64,000 bases of DNA from Urechis unicinctus (GCA_034190875.2 JAXDRA010000569.1:1-64000); one strand, 5' to 3'; positions 37,577-52,685 are shown, counted from the stretch's first letter. Numbers and translations are program-made. Notes: generated by a model not told the origin, from the letters alone.

Positions 37577-37869
37577 ACGACCTGACCCCTCACCCCCAGT
37601 CCGGCTGGAGTCAATGGTACATCCTGCTCATTGCACTCGGCTGTCTCGTCATCCTGGTCGTCATTGCTGTCGTCATCCATCGCCGGACACAAAGAAAAGA
37701 TGACGATCTCGACCCAGTTACTGAACTCAAGCCCCACTCCGTCCATGCTGCCCCTGCTGACCATGTGCGCGCCAACACAGCCGACTACAGACCGAGTCAG
37801 CACCAACAGCCCCGGCAAGAGGATAACACGGCTTACTATGTCCAGGGGACGAGCGGCGCTAGGCTCTGA
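37577..37869 (+). CDS. Ig-like receptor gene, TM and long cytoplasmic exon
   Basis: Acceptor GCCGCTTCAG is followed by a phase-1 entry reading DDLTPHPQSGWSQ, a transmembrane helix WYILLIALGCLVILVVIAVV, basic HRRTQRK stop-transfer, and a tail of about 60 residues containing VHAAPADHVRANTADY, a Gln/Pro-rich stretch and NTAYYVQG before TGA at 37,867-37,869. Tail tyrosines (ADY, TAYYV) could be signalling sites, but no consensus ITIM or ITAM is present. The chain signal peptide, Ig, Ig, stalk, TM/tail keeps one frame across four phase-1 junctions, so this is the best gene model for a single-pass type I receptor of about 300 residues. Confidence 0.75.
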
Positions 37870-38790
37870 AGCATGACTGACGAGAGAGACCTATACATGT
37901 TGACTATACAATGGCAGCGGGAATCATAACAGCCCTTTCCTGGTCCCTGGTCGATATGTTATTTATATGTGATCTATGACGTCATCTGACCTCTATATAC
38001 CCGTTATCCGGTAGTTAAATCGCCCGGTCTACCTAGTATTTTCTCTGTTGGTATATTTTCTTTCAATCAGAATAATACCCCCCCCCCCCAGTTAACGCAT
38101 TGGAAATATATATTTTTTCTTGGCTCAGACTTTATGCGGAAAACATATTACACGGTTTAGAAGTTGGTGCTCACACTACAATTTCGAGGGGTGTCGTTAT
38201 ATCTTAATGTTTATTTTATTCTGTTGTTATTTTATTCAATGGTATTTTTTTTCTGCTTACATCGTATTAACGATTATGTAATGAAGGACCCCAAAACGAT
38301 GATTTCACTAAATCCTTCATAAAGATCTCGCTCCATGTTGGTGTTATATCCAGTAATTATCAAGTCGAGTGCCTTCGTGTCGTGGTCGCTGGTAGCATCG
38401 TTGCTCCAGCCTTTGGGCGGTGGTTGGCCATATATGATGTTGTAGCACCTGCGAAAACACCAGTTATTCTCCGTTCTACACACCTTTACCGGTTGCTCTC
38501 GTGTACTAAAGAGCCTCGTCCCGTATGTATGTCACGGACCGTGACATGTGCCGAGTTGTGCTTCCGTTCCATGATTACTTGGTCAAATGCTACTCTAAAC
38601 CTTCATGGTTACACGAGAACCGTTGTTGCATATCAAATTTACCTGCTTACTGTTTATTTTACATGTTTATTTTTACACATCACCTTTTTTGGATTATTCC
38701 TGTGTAATTTACGACAGACATCAATACTGATGCTGATTCCGTGCCATAATGGTTTATCTTAGGTTTTTAGTAATAAATGCTTTGTTAGAT
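37870..38790 (+). other. Probable 3' UTR of the Ig-like gene
   Basis: Follows the TGA of the last exon; no further coding signal. An AATAAA at 38,772-38,777 is the first canonical polyadenylation signal found downstream. A poly-C run lies at about 38,080. Confidence 0.45.
38772..38777 (+). terminator. Candidate polyadenylation signal, Ig-like gene
   Basis: AATAAA followed by a T-rich TGCTTTGTTAG stretch, about 900 bp after the stop codon. Confidence 0.45.
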
Positions 38791-40910
38791 TACAACATTT
38801 AGTTGATGTTGTGTCTTTACACGTTGCCATTGTCATGGTTACCTATCGCCTTCACACCTTCCCGCCCCCTTCTCATGTTTCAGTTTGTAAGCTGTATGCA
38901 CCCCGTATGATATATCTATTTTAGCACATGAACCCCTTGTTGTAGCATTCATGGAATCACACCACTGCGATAGTAGAGTGGACCTGGTGCGTTTCCATGA
39001 ATGTAGTGTTATGTCTCCCCCATGCGGCGGCTACATGTCCGGTCGGACGGCTGGACGATGTCGAGCTGGTTGTTACGTAAGCCTACCATGAGCCAGAAGA
39101 GCTTCATGGATTTCGGGGCTTAACGTGACCTCGGTAAAACCCCTGCACATTAGCTATAAGCATCCCCCGCACTCTGGCACTGGGCGCGGTAATACAACAT
39201 CATTCACGCAATCTTACCTGTCCCCAGCTTTTGTTGACATTGACAGAAGATAACCTGCTAAACACTAGCGGTAAGTTTTACTCACTCATTCGTTCTAATC
39301 AACAAGATACACCAATACTGTAAGTGTAATCACTGATTAACTGTTGCGATTCTAGCATCCCGTAATCATAACAATAATTATAACGTTAGTGCATTCTCTC
39401 ACACTGCCGATCCGGGCCCGATGTTATCGTAAGTGTTGCATGCCCTACATCGCTCTTCATTGTATGCACATCCTTCTGTGACCCTAGCCCCACTGTGTCT
39501 ATAAGTTTGATAATACCGATGTATTTACTGTATGTGAGCTGACTGTCGCTGTTGGGACTGTTACAGGTAGCACTAGCTCTAGCAGTGTCGGTCGTGTGTT
39601 GGGGTCGACCGCGGGGGTCCTCGCCGCGGCGTGGGTGGCGCTGCAGTGCTGGGGGACCCGATACCCATACATCTACGTTCGATGATTCATAAGATAGGCT
39701 TGAGATTTGCCTTGGATGACTGCAGATTAGATCATCAGTCGATATGACTATTGCTTTTTGTTTTAGTATATTAATGTGTTTATGTGATTAAATCCAAACT
39801 AATTGCAAGTAAACTTAATTGTTTTGTAAATCATCTTGAATAGGCCAAACAAAATTGTATTTGGACAGCTTGTATTTGCTTAGTTATATGACATTAAATT
39901 AGGATATAAGATGAGAAATTGCAAATAAATTGAAGTTATTTAAGTGAAATGATTCTACAAATACATTTATATCCAGTCTTATATTCAGTCTTGAAAAATT
40001 GCCTGAGAAAGATGCAATTAAGTTGAAAATAAATTATAGCTGTGATCCACTCGGTGTTGTTGTTGGTGTTATGCTGTAGGTTAATGTGACAATACACAGT
40101 AAGTAACGTAGGTAATTCACGTATTGTCAGGTGATTTGATAAGTAATATTTTAGTAACAGACCCTTAGGTCAGCTGTATAAACATCAATAGCATATTGAG
40201 AAGTATGAACAAAATGATCCCAATTTTGTGGTTTGTGTGTGCTTAGTTGCATGTGTAGTTTGAGGAGTATGAGATTATTGCATATGGTGTTATAAACCGC
40301 TGCTTAATGGCTCAACATAACTAAATCTGATCATTACATGTCTTAGACCCATTATTTTACCGAATGCGCTTTTTTTGCATTAACTGTTTCATTCAATGTT
40401 TTGAAACCTGATGTATTCGAAATCATTATTAAATAAACAATTCTGCCATTTGTTTGTTGTGCATCGGGATCATATCAAACGTGAATGATGGAATGTAATA
40501 AGAGAATTACCGCTCACCATTCCATGTATATGTATATGATAGGATAACATAGGAATTTGTTCTGAATAATTCTGAATGGACATGGCAGAGGTCGTAAGAC
40601 TTGTTCCAAGTCATGACCTGTACATTGCACACACACAACATCCAACTTGACAATTAACAACAATTACAGGACCATACTAAGTATGAGGTAAACAGGATAC
40701 ACTTGAGCATAACACTTTTACAAATTTAAGACAACAGGTAACTTTTGTTATATCTTGTATGAATGTCTTTTTTACACCTGTTTTTCTCCAATCATTGCTT
40801 CCTTGACAGATAGATACCTTATTATTTATAAATAGCCAATACCCAGTGAGTGTCCGTTAGTGTCTCAATCGTAGTGTTAACTGGATGTCATCATTAGGAT
40901 CATGTCCGTG
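38791..40910. other. Intergenic stretch, no gene seen
   Basis: Contains an imperfect 52-bp hairpin at about 38,950-39,001 (TCATGGAA ... TTCCATGA), a locally GC-rich patch near 39,590-39,660 with CGCGG/CCGCGG, then AT-rich sequence. Nothing recognisable as coding. Confidence 0.4.
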
Positions 40911-42232
40911 TGTATTTCACTTGTACTCAGTATTAAGTGCATCTCACCTGTACTCGGTATTTAGTGTATCTCACTTGTACTCGATATTAAGTGCATGTCA
41001 CCTTGCTCGGTATTTAGTGTATCTCACTTGTACTCGATATTAAGTGCATCTCACTTGTACTCGGTATTAAGTGCATTTCACTTGTACTCGGTATTAAGTG
41101 CATCTAAATTGTACTCGGTATTAAGTGCATCTCACTTGTACACGGCATTAAGTGCATCTCACTTATACATGGTATTAAGTGCATCGCACTTGTACACGGT
41201 ATCTCACTTGTACACGGTATTCAGTGTATCTCAAATGAACTCGGTATTAAGTGTATCTCACTTGTACTCGGTATTAAGTGCATCTCACTTGTACTCGGTA
41301 TTAAGTGCATCTCAATTGTACTCGGTATTAAGTGCATCTCACTTGTACATGGTATTAAGTGCATCTTACTTGTACACGGTATTAAGTGCATCTCACTTGT
41401 ACTTGAGAGTAAGTGCATCTCACTTTTACTCGGTACTAAGTGTATCTCACTTGTACTCTATATTAAGTGCATCTCACTTTTACTCGGTATTAAGTGCATC
41501 TCAATTGAACTCGGTATTAAGTGCATCTCACTTGTACACGGTATTAAGTGCATCTCACTTGTACACGGTATCCCACTTGTACACGGTATTCAGTGTATCT
41601 CAAATGAACTCGGTATTAAGTGTATCTCACTTGTACTCGGTATTAAGTGTATCTCACTTGTACTCTGTATTAAGTGCATTTCAATTGAACTCGGTATTAA
41701 GTGTATCTCACTTGTACTCGGTATTAAGTGCATCTCACTTGTACTCGGTATTAAGTGCATCTCAATTGTACTCGGTATTAAGTGCATCTCACTTGTACAT
41801 GGTATTAAGTGCATCTTACTTGTACATGGTATTAAGTGCATCTCACTTGTACTTGAGAGTAAGTGCATCTCACTTTTACTCGGTACTAAGTGTATCTCAC
41901 TTGTACTCTATATTAAGTGCATCTCACTTTTACTCGGTATTAAGTGCATCTCAATTGAACTCGGTATTAAGTGCATCTCACTTGTACACGGTATTAAGTG
42001 CATCTCACTTGTACACGGTATCCCACTTGTACACGGTATTCAGTGTATCTCAAATGAACTCGGTATTAAGTGTATCTCACTTGTACTCGGTATTAAGTGT
42101 ATCTCACTTGTACTCTGTATTAAGTGCATTTCAATTGAACTCGGTATTAAGTGCATCTCACTTGTACTCGGTATTAAGTGCATCTCACTTGTACGCGGTA
42201 TTAAGTGTATCTCACTTGTACTCGATATTAAG
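40911..42232. repeat. 27-bp minisatellite with higher-order repeats
   Basis: Tandem units of 27 bp built around CTCGGTATTAAGTGCATCTC ACTTGTA, about 48 copies. A longer pattern that includes a shortened double unit (CACGGTATCTCACTTGTACACGG type) recurs starting near 41,190, 41,560 and 42,005, showing higher-order duplication of 370 to 450 bp. Because 27 is divisible by 3 and the unit lacks stops, a 426-codon frame stays open on the plus strand and shorter ones on the minus strand; this is a by-product of the unit and not evidence of a gene. Confidence 0.95.
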
Positions 42233-42827
42233 CACGATTACAACGATATGTTATGGGAAGTATTTGTTAGCTTAAACCACCTTCTGAGGTTGCCGTCCAC
42301 GTTCGTAGGCGTCTTAGCGATTGCAAAACTTTTCCACATTAATTGCTCCGAATACGTTCTCATAAGGTCCAAAAACTGTTGCCGATTCGATTGATCTCCC
42401 CGGCAAACGCACCGAGATTCGATCCCTCGCCGTTCTTCTGTGAAGAGCTTCAAAATCGCTGACGAACCGCAGTCTGACCTAGACATGACCTTTGACATCA
42501 CTTTCCTACCGTTGTCTTCATGATTTGTTCATAGCTATGGATAGTGAAGACAATATTAGTTATAAGGGGTAAGTGCGATTTACCCATAGTTAATGTGGTA
42601 ATTAAATATATTTCCTGTTAACTTCCGCTTAGCATCAGTCTAACTAAACCCAATTGAAAACCATTAGGCTCTGCTGAATGCGCTTCCTCGCTTCCTCTGT
42701 CATGATGCGTTCGCTAAGTGTATAGCTTGTTTCATCAGCCGATTCTTCTTGACCCCGGGTGACCCCGGGTGACGCTGAAATCCATCAACCATTGTCCTAG
42801 ATCTTGCAAAAGCATTGACGGGATCTA
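42233..42827. other. Intergenic stretch, no gene seen
   Basis: Between two minisatellites; includes a 11-bp doublet GACCCCGGGT at about 42,752. No coding signal. Confidence 0.4.
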
Positions 42828-43027
42828 ATGTTAACCGTGTTACATAGATGTGAGGACCATGTATTCCCGGGGAGGTGAATGTTAACCGTGTTACATAGAT
42901 GTGAGGGCCATGTATTCCTGGGGGAGGTGAATGTTAACAGAGTTACAAATATGTGAGGATCATGTATTCCCGGGGGAAGTGAATGTAAACCATGTTACAT
43001 AGATATGAGGACCATGTATTCCCGGGG
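42828..43027. repeat. ~51-bp tandem repeat, four copies
   Basis: Units beginning GAATGTTAACCGTGTTACAT and ending TGTATTCCCGGGG; four imperfect copies. Confidence 0.9.
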
Positions 43028-43272
43028 ATGACGTAATCACAACCTGCTGTCCAGGCTATTAGCGATAACGTAATCCAGCCAGCTGTCCAGACAATAAGCA
43101 TGGCTTTAATCACAACCCACTGTAATTAGCTGTGACGTAGTCACAAGCAACTGTCCAGGCAAAAAAATAGCGAGTATTTGATCACAACTCGCTGCCCAGG
43201 CAGTTAGCGATGACGTAATCACAACCAGCTGCCCAGGCAGTTAGCGATGACGTAATAACACCCAGCTGCTCA
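43027..43272. repeat. ~40-bp tandem repeat carrying TGACGTAA sites
   Basis: About six imperfect units of the pattern GCTGTCCAGGC-AATTAGCGATGACGTAATCACAACC. The CRE/ATF-like TGACGTAA recurs in at least three units. No adjacent promoter was identified. Confidence 0.85.
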
Positions 43273-44109
43273 TGCTACAGCAGCGGGTTGGGATTGCAGC
43301 CTCGCTAATAGGGCTTCAAAGTGTGCTGTCACATCACTGATAATGGGCTTTGCATTTTGCCCTTAAAATCATTTCTAGTTGGTGAATCATCCATTCCTTA
43401 TAGTCCCTGCAATTCTCTAAATAACCATGTAAGTGTATGATATGTTCTATTTGTTGTCACCAAGATATCACCTCCCAGACATGACCTTCCTGTTATCAGA
43501 GTGCCTGTATCGGCACCAGCTGGAGACCCTATTCCATCTATAAACTTCTCCAATACACCAGGTTTTCCATAATTGAACGAATCTTACATATCAATGATCC
43601 TTATGTATAATGGCATGGTCCAAATGGACTTTTTCCAAACTGATTCTAAAACCTCGTGTGAATGGTGGGCAGCAGCGGTCTTGTGAATTATAACTCTCTC
43701 AGAAGGAAGTGGAGGTCCCCGTGTGACGTCATCAAGGCGACTGATAGTTATTGAACGCCGATGTTAGAAGTACCAGATAGTTGTCAACGAATGGAGGAAA
43801 CTGATGCCGACCAACCATAAAAACGACTATATAATTATCTATGTTAACCATGGAATACAACAGATTGTATCGTAGATGTTACAGGCATGCCGTACGGCAT
43901 TTACATACAAACAGTAGACAAAGGCAGTGTAGCGGCTACCACCATCACTTCATGGGAAACTACAGTACACACTTATAAACTAGACTACTAACTACAAAAT
44001 ATTGACTTCAAAAACAACATATAAAGCTTGTAAATATCAATATTGATTTTTAATCAATAGCTGAGATGGAATCATGAAATGAAGAATCTATATTAAATCC
44101 ACCGACCAT
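43273..44109. other. Intergenic stretch, no gene seen
   Basis: No coding or repeat structure recognised. Confidence 0.4.
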
Positions 44110-44396
44110 TGTCAACCAGACATTCACCCACACCCAGTCAGCTTTAGATGTCTTGCGAGACATTCATCCATGACCAGTCAGCTTTAGATATCTGACGAAA
44201 CATTTACCTACACCAAGTCAACTTTTTATGTCTGGCGAGACATTCACCCACCCCTTGTCAACTTTTGGTGTCTGGCGAGACATTCACCCACACCCTGTCA
44301 ACTTTTGATGTCTGGCGAGACATTCACCCACACACAGTCAACTTTTTACGTCTGGCGAGACTTTCACCCACACCCAGTTAACTTTTGACGTCTGCC
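44110..44396. repeat. 40-bp tandem repeat, seven copies
   Basis: Units of exactly 40 bp in the middle of the array (TCTGGCGAGACATTCACCCA at 44,231, 44,271 and 44,311), with diverged outer copies. Confidence 0.93.
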
Positions 44397-44756
44397 TATC
44401 TACTTTAGCAGTAAAGACGTCGGAATCGCATTCAATTTGTCCAATGCCAGGGTCAGTTTATAACTGATGATAGTTTGCTGATTTTGACAGGTAACAATGG
44501 CGTGTTATTGGCTTAATGTAGAGGTCGTTATATGCCTTGATATTTGGTCCGGTTTACATCGAAAATCTCCCGGCCAACAATATATCATACAGTTAATGTA
44601 CAAATAGTCCGCGATATGCGAATGTACCAATTAAACAAGCTTATACCAACAACACGTACGTAATTTGTTAAAGCAGAATTAACTGGTCATGCCAAAAGAC
44701 TATAAATGGTCATACCTGTCATCTAACACGCAACTCATCGGTCTTTCTACGTGCTA

Positions 44757-44898
44757 GTCATTCGTCATCCAACACGTCCGTCACTTGTCATCCACCACGT
44801 CCGTCACGTGTCATCCACCACGTCTGTCACTTGTCATCCACCACGTCTGTCACGTGTCATTCACCACACCCGTCACTTGTCATCCACCACGTCCGTCT
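44757..44898. repeat. 23-bp tandem repeat, about six copies
   Basis: Units CACGTCCGTCACTTGTCATC plus CAC, alternating TTG and GTG variants. Confidence 0.92.
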
Positions 44899-44970
44899 AA
44901 ACCCTGCTTAAACCACTGCCATCTTATTTAACAACATAGAACAGACACATATGTCAGGCCACTGAGAGGA

Positions 44971-45125
44971 TTACAAGGCAGCGGATCTAAACCAAGACTT
45001 CTTCCTCTCTCGCATCTCGCAGACTCCAGCCAAAGTTAAGATGACCGGGATGAGGAGGAGGAGGAGGAGGAGGGCACCCAACACTATCCCCACAATACAC
45101 ACTGTGCCGCATCCACTACCACGGT
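44971..45125 (-). CDS. Terminal exon of a minus-strand membrane protein
   Basis: On the minus strand an acceptor (GTGTGTTGCAG) is followed by a phase-1 exon reading DRGSGCGTVCIVGIVLGALL, continuing through a leucine-rich transmembrane helix ending LTLAGVC, then a basic MRERKKSW stop-transfer segment and SAAL before TAA at 44,971-44,973. This is the last exon of a single-pass membrane protein with a very short tail of about 16 residues. Earlier exons were not recognised to the right. Part of the helix is a CTC repeat (Leu run), so a simple repeat has contributed. Phase 1 entry matches the architecture of the plus-strand receptor genes, but the sequences are not obviously related. Confidence 0.55.
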
Positions 45126-46303
45126 CTGCAACACACACAGCAGAATACAGCACATCCAACACTACACATCACTGTTATACACACATACCGGGTACATACA
45201 CGCCACTGTTATAAACATACGCCGGGTATATACACACCCTTGTTACGTACAGATACTTCGGTACAAGCACTCAGACCACAGGTATCAAACTTGGCCAGTA
45301 TGATGCGCTACTTCAGAAACACCATCCAATTCACAGAAGCGAGGTAGTCGGAATAGATCCTTATTAGTCCATTATTAGTGAAGGGGTAACCCCTAGCCGC
45401 TTATAGGTTTAAATTGTGATGTATGTGTTCATTGTGTGATGATTAACAGTAGGCTATCTGGCTGTTCTATCATGACAAGTCAGCCTGTATTCAGTGTAAG
45501 TGTTGGGTTGTACTGACGGTCCAGACCCGCAGCGCCTGTGCTATATTGGACCTTGTCAACTGGTTTATTTCGCTTAAACAGCGGTTGCCACGTACCTTTT
45601 ATAGACATCATCATTGACACTACATGGGGAGCAATCAGTAAATGACAGGATACTGTCAGTATATTGTTAACATCTTATGCACATAATACAGGTAGATGTT
45701 CTATTTAGATAACCACACAGCTTTTGTAAATTAGTGACTAATAGATGAGTGTCTTGTTATCCTGATATGGTGTAAGCGACACGGCTTGATTGCTGTTGTC
45801 AATAGGATAGGAATTTTCTGTGTTCTCATTAAATAAAACTTGCCATTAGACGGGGTATGTTTTTCGGCTTCAATCTGTAAGACGGGTTATGTATTCGCAC
45901 AATACCTTGTACGACGGGGTATGCTTGTGGCCATTTTGACCTTGTACGACGGCTACGGGTTTCCGAGGTCCCGAGGATACTCATCCTGCCCTCCACCCCA
46001 ACCCCCCGGGGTATTACCTCGGCACGCGACAATGTTCTGACAGCTCAGCGCTCGAAACCTAGTGCCGTTTGGTCATGGGGTAAATCCGTGGTCTGTGGGG
46101 TCTCACTTGTAATCTTTGGTTACGCCACTCATACAGTGTTATTCAGAACCAGTCCCTATAATAGATGCCTTACTGGCTGGGTGTTATCTCGTTCAGTGCT
46201 GTACGTAACTAGGAGTGTCACTTTACTGCGCAATAAGTGAACACCATTACATGTTAAATGCAAGTATACTGTCCGCTTTCACCTGACATTCCTACCCATG
46301 TTA
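45126..46303. other. Intergenic or intronic stretch, no gene seen
   Basis: May be intron of the minus-strand gene ending at 44,971. Imperfect repeats of GACGGGGTATG occur at 45,850-45,960. No exon recognised. Confidence 0.4.
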
Positions 46304-46310
46304 CCTGTGG

Positions 46311-47704
46311 CAGGGCTAGAAATTAGCCAAATATTTCACCGGCCAGTCGGGCCGGTAACCTTGAAATTCTACCGGCCCTACAAAATTTCTACCGGCCATA
46401 CATTTTCAGTTATAAATAATAGTAAAAAACAAAAATGTATGCGTTTTTATTGTTTTTTAATATTTTATTCTTATATTAAATGCAACGTTCACATCAATAT
46501 TTACAAACTTGTCAAAACATATAAAAAGCAGGCATTTATTCAATGAGGTCAACAGCACAATTTTCCAACATACACACATACTATTCCTCATCATCATCAT
46601 CACTTCTTATATCTAGTCTGCGACCTCTCAGTCCTGAGGGCACGACATCTTCAGAAATTTTGTACTGTTAAAAAATCGCATGCCGTTATATAGGCATGCT
46701 TACTGACGGCTTGCGAGTTGAGCATACCTATATAACGGCATGCGAAAAAGAAAAAATGCCACGCGCGTTACGTAAGTCGTACAACTGTTGGTAGGCCTAT
46801 CGTTAAATGCAATTAGAACACATTGCAATCACACAGCAGACTCGGAAAACAAGTCACGAGGAGCGCGCGAAGAAAACATCGCGCGCGTATGGGTGATGTT
46901 ACGTTTTTCCATCGCGTCACTTACAACTGTTGCTGGCGCAAGAAGAGTTGACTTTCAGTTGCATTAAGTTTGTTTTGTTGTGGCTATTACGATTCTAAAT
47001 AATCACTGCAAATGTTCTTGTATGCGTGAATCCAGCTTTTCTGCATAACCCGGCTTTTATCTCAATTCTTATGAATACCATTCACAGATGATGCATGGTA
47101 AATCAAATTAATGAATTAAAATAAAAATGCCTTTATGCGATGGAAAAGCGGTTAAATAAAATTTGTCAACAGAAAATGGGGAGTCTCGTTGATTCGTTGT
47201 TGCCAAGTAACCGTTCACTTATTCAGGTCAGAAGGCGCATGTTGTATTCAAATACGAGAGGCTGCTATTAGATGGCTTGGGAGGTAGTGGGGTGGGCTGT
47301 TGTCCATGTTCTTGTCTTCACAGCAGATATCGTGATCTGGTGATGGGTCAAAATTATACACGACTGCAGCCAGCTGATCCCTGATCTATGGATTATTAAG
47401 TCTTCAAAAACAATAAAGGCACTTTAGTTTTATAACTTTTTCTGTGAGCCTATCTATCCCATCGGTTTATTCATAAGTTTACTTTCAGTTTATAAACTAC
47501 AGGTCAATAAATTACGCAAGACATGATAGTAAACAGCCGGGAAGCTTTCTTATCTCATGTGTTTGTCGGGTTTATGGTTCAAGAAGCACTGCTTTTGTAT
47601 TGAACTGGGCGCGAGGTGTTAGAGCAAAAAAATCTACCCGCCAGCCGGGTGGGTGGTGGTGATTATTTACCAGGCGGGCGGGCGGGTGGTAATTTCGAGC
47701 CCTG
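46311..47704. mobile_element. Degenerate hAT-like DNA transposon
   Basis: Left end CAGGGCTAGAAATTA at 46,311 and right end the reverse complement of CAGGGCTCGAAATTA at 47,704, the CAGGG-type ends typical of hAT elements. The immediate flanks CCTGTGG (46,304-46,310) and CCTGCGG (47,705-47,711) match at 6 of 7, an eroded copy of the usual 8-bp duplication. Subterminal regions are rich in CCGGCC and CCCGCC motifs on each side. No transposase is encoded, so this is a non-autonomous or internally deleted copy of about 1.4 kb. Confidence 0.75.
46677..46744. repeat. Strong hairpin inside the hAT-like element
   Basis: A 24-bp stem (CGCATGCCGTTATATAGGCA and four more bases) pairs with 46,721-46,744 with one mismatch across a 20-base loop. 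Confidence 0.9.
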
Positions 47705-47711
47705 CCTGCGG

Positions 47712-48045
47712 TATTGATCAGGGTTGTTCAGTCATGGATTTCAAGTACGCGAGGCCGCGAGTGTTTGACCTCGTTACAAAAACTCGGTCATGGCGGCTAG
47801 CTGTAGACAACAAAGGGTTAACTGTTATAAATCATTATCGGTGGGGAACGTTTTGTCAACTTGTGTACACAAACGCCCCTTGGTTTAACTACGTGTGTAT
47901 GCTTATGGGTTTGTACGAATTATCTTACACTGGGCTATATATATATCATCGGTTAGTCCACAACTGAGATTTAACCTTTTTCATTGCTGTAACCATGGTT
48001 ATTTGTGCTAAAAGCTGAACACATGATATCGGTCTGGCTTCATAT
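47712..48045. other. Intergenic stretch, no gene seen
   Basis: An open frame crosses the element boundary (47,653-47,967) but has no family features and starts inside the transposon. Confidence 0.4.
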
Positions 48046-48278
48046 GTAGTGGCCGTGCCCCTGAGGATGTTGTGGCCGTGCCCCTGAGGATGTTGTGGCC
48101 GTGCCCCTGATGTTGCAGTGGCTGTGACCCTGATGTTGTAGTGGCCGTGACCCTGAGGATGGAGTGACCGTGCCCCTGAGGATGTTGTGGCCGTGACCCT
48201 GAGGATGGAGTGGCCGTGCCCCTGAGGATGTAGCGGCCGTGCCCCTGAGGATGTAGTGACCGTGCCCCTGAGGATGTT
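48046..48278. repeat. 23-bp tandem repeat, about ten copies
   Basis: Units GTGGCCGTGCCCCTGAGGAT plus GTT; GC-rich, with shortened units around 48,105-48,150. Confidence 0.93.
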
Positions 48279-51942
<3,664 letters not shown>

Positions 51943-52059
51943 ACAACTCTGGATGCTCCAACCATTCATGCTCAGAAGGCGGAGCATGTGTTCCCGATAT
52001 TGTAGGCGGTTACTCGTGTAACTGTAGTGAGAACTTTTATGGTCTTCATTGTGAAGAGA
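51943..52059 (+). CDS. EGF-domain membrane protein, EGF exon A
   Basis: Phase 1-1 exon (acceptor ATCATTTCAG, donor GTGAGT) encoding one complete EGF-like module: GCSNHSCSEGGACVPDIVGG then YSCNCSENFYGLHCEE. The six cysteines have classic EGF spacing with the G-x-x-C end. There is no calcium-binding D-x-D/N-E signature at the start. Single EGF modules in symmetric phase-1 exons are typical of animal receptors and matrix proteins. Upstream exons, including the start and signal peptide, were not found in the window. Confidence 0.85.
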
Positions 52060-52349
52060 GTGAGTAGGGTGTTTCTTCAGACCAGGTGTATATACACGGG
52101 TGTCTAATCCAGGGCGTTCACTGCCCTGTTGTATCACTCTTTGCCTTCCATTCAGTGTGGCGCTACTGCTTCTCTGGGAGCAGCCACTTATAAGTGATGC
52201 ATCACTTTTACAAACGTATTTTCGGGGGAAAAAAATGACCAAATGGGAATTAATATTTCTCAAAGTTTCCTCACTAAGTGAAGGCGATCTGTGACTAATG
52301 GAAATCCCAGATATGGGGCAAATGATGCCTGCCATGGAAATGTAAGGCA

Positions 52350-52685
52350 TAGTGATCTGGTGTGACAGGTAGCTCTCTGTTCCACTCCTACATCTCTCCT
52401 CTATCTCCCTCCAGACAGAGTGATCTGGTGTGACACGGAGCTCTCTGTTCCACCCCTACATCTCTCCCTATCTCCCTCCAGACAGAGTGATCAGGTGTGA
52501 CAGGGAGCTCTCTGTTCCACCCCTACATCTCTCCCCTATCTCCCTCCAGACAGAGTGATCTGGTGTGACAGGGAGCTCTCTGTTCCACCCCTACATCTCT
52601 CTCCTATCCCCCTCCAGACAGAGCGATCTGGTGTGACAGGGAGCTCTCTGTGCCACCTCTACATCTCTCTCCTATCTCTCTCCAC
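52350..52685. repeat. 68-bp tandem repeat, about five copies (intronic)
   Basis: Units running AGAGTGATCTGGTGTGACAG to CTCCCTCCAGAC, in the intron between EGF exons A and B. Each unit contains CTCCCTCCAG, a polypyrimidine-AG that resembles a splice acceptor. Confidence 0.92.

Noticed and set aside
38382-38762. 126-codon frame after the Ig-like gene
   Set aside because: Lies in the probable 3' UTR and has no domain or splice context.
40995-42275. 426-codon plus-strand frame
   Set aside because: Produced by a 27-bp tandem unit without stops; the opposite strand is open too.
42405-42425. tRNA B-box-like GATTCGATCCC
   Set aside because: No A box or cloverleaf could be folded around it.
47653-47967. 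104-codon frame
   Set aside because: Begins inside the hAT-like element, crosses its end and shows no domain.
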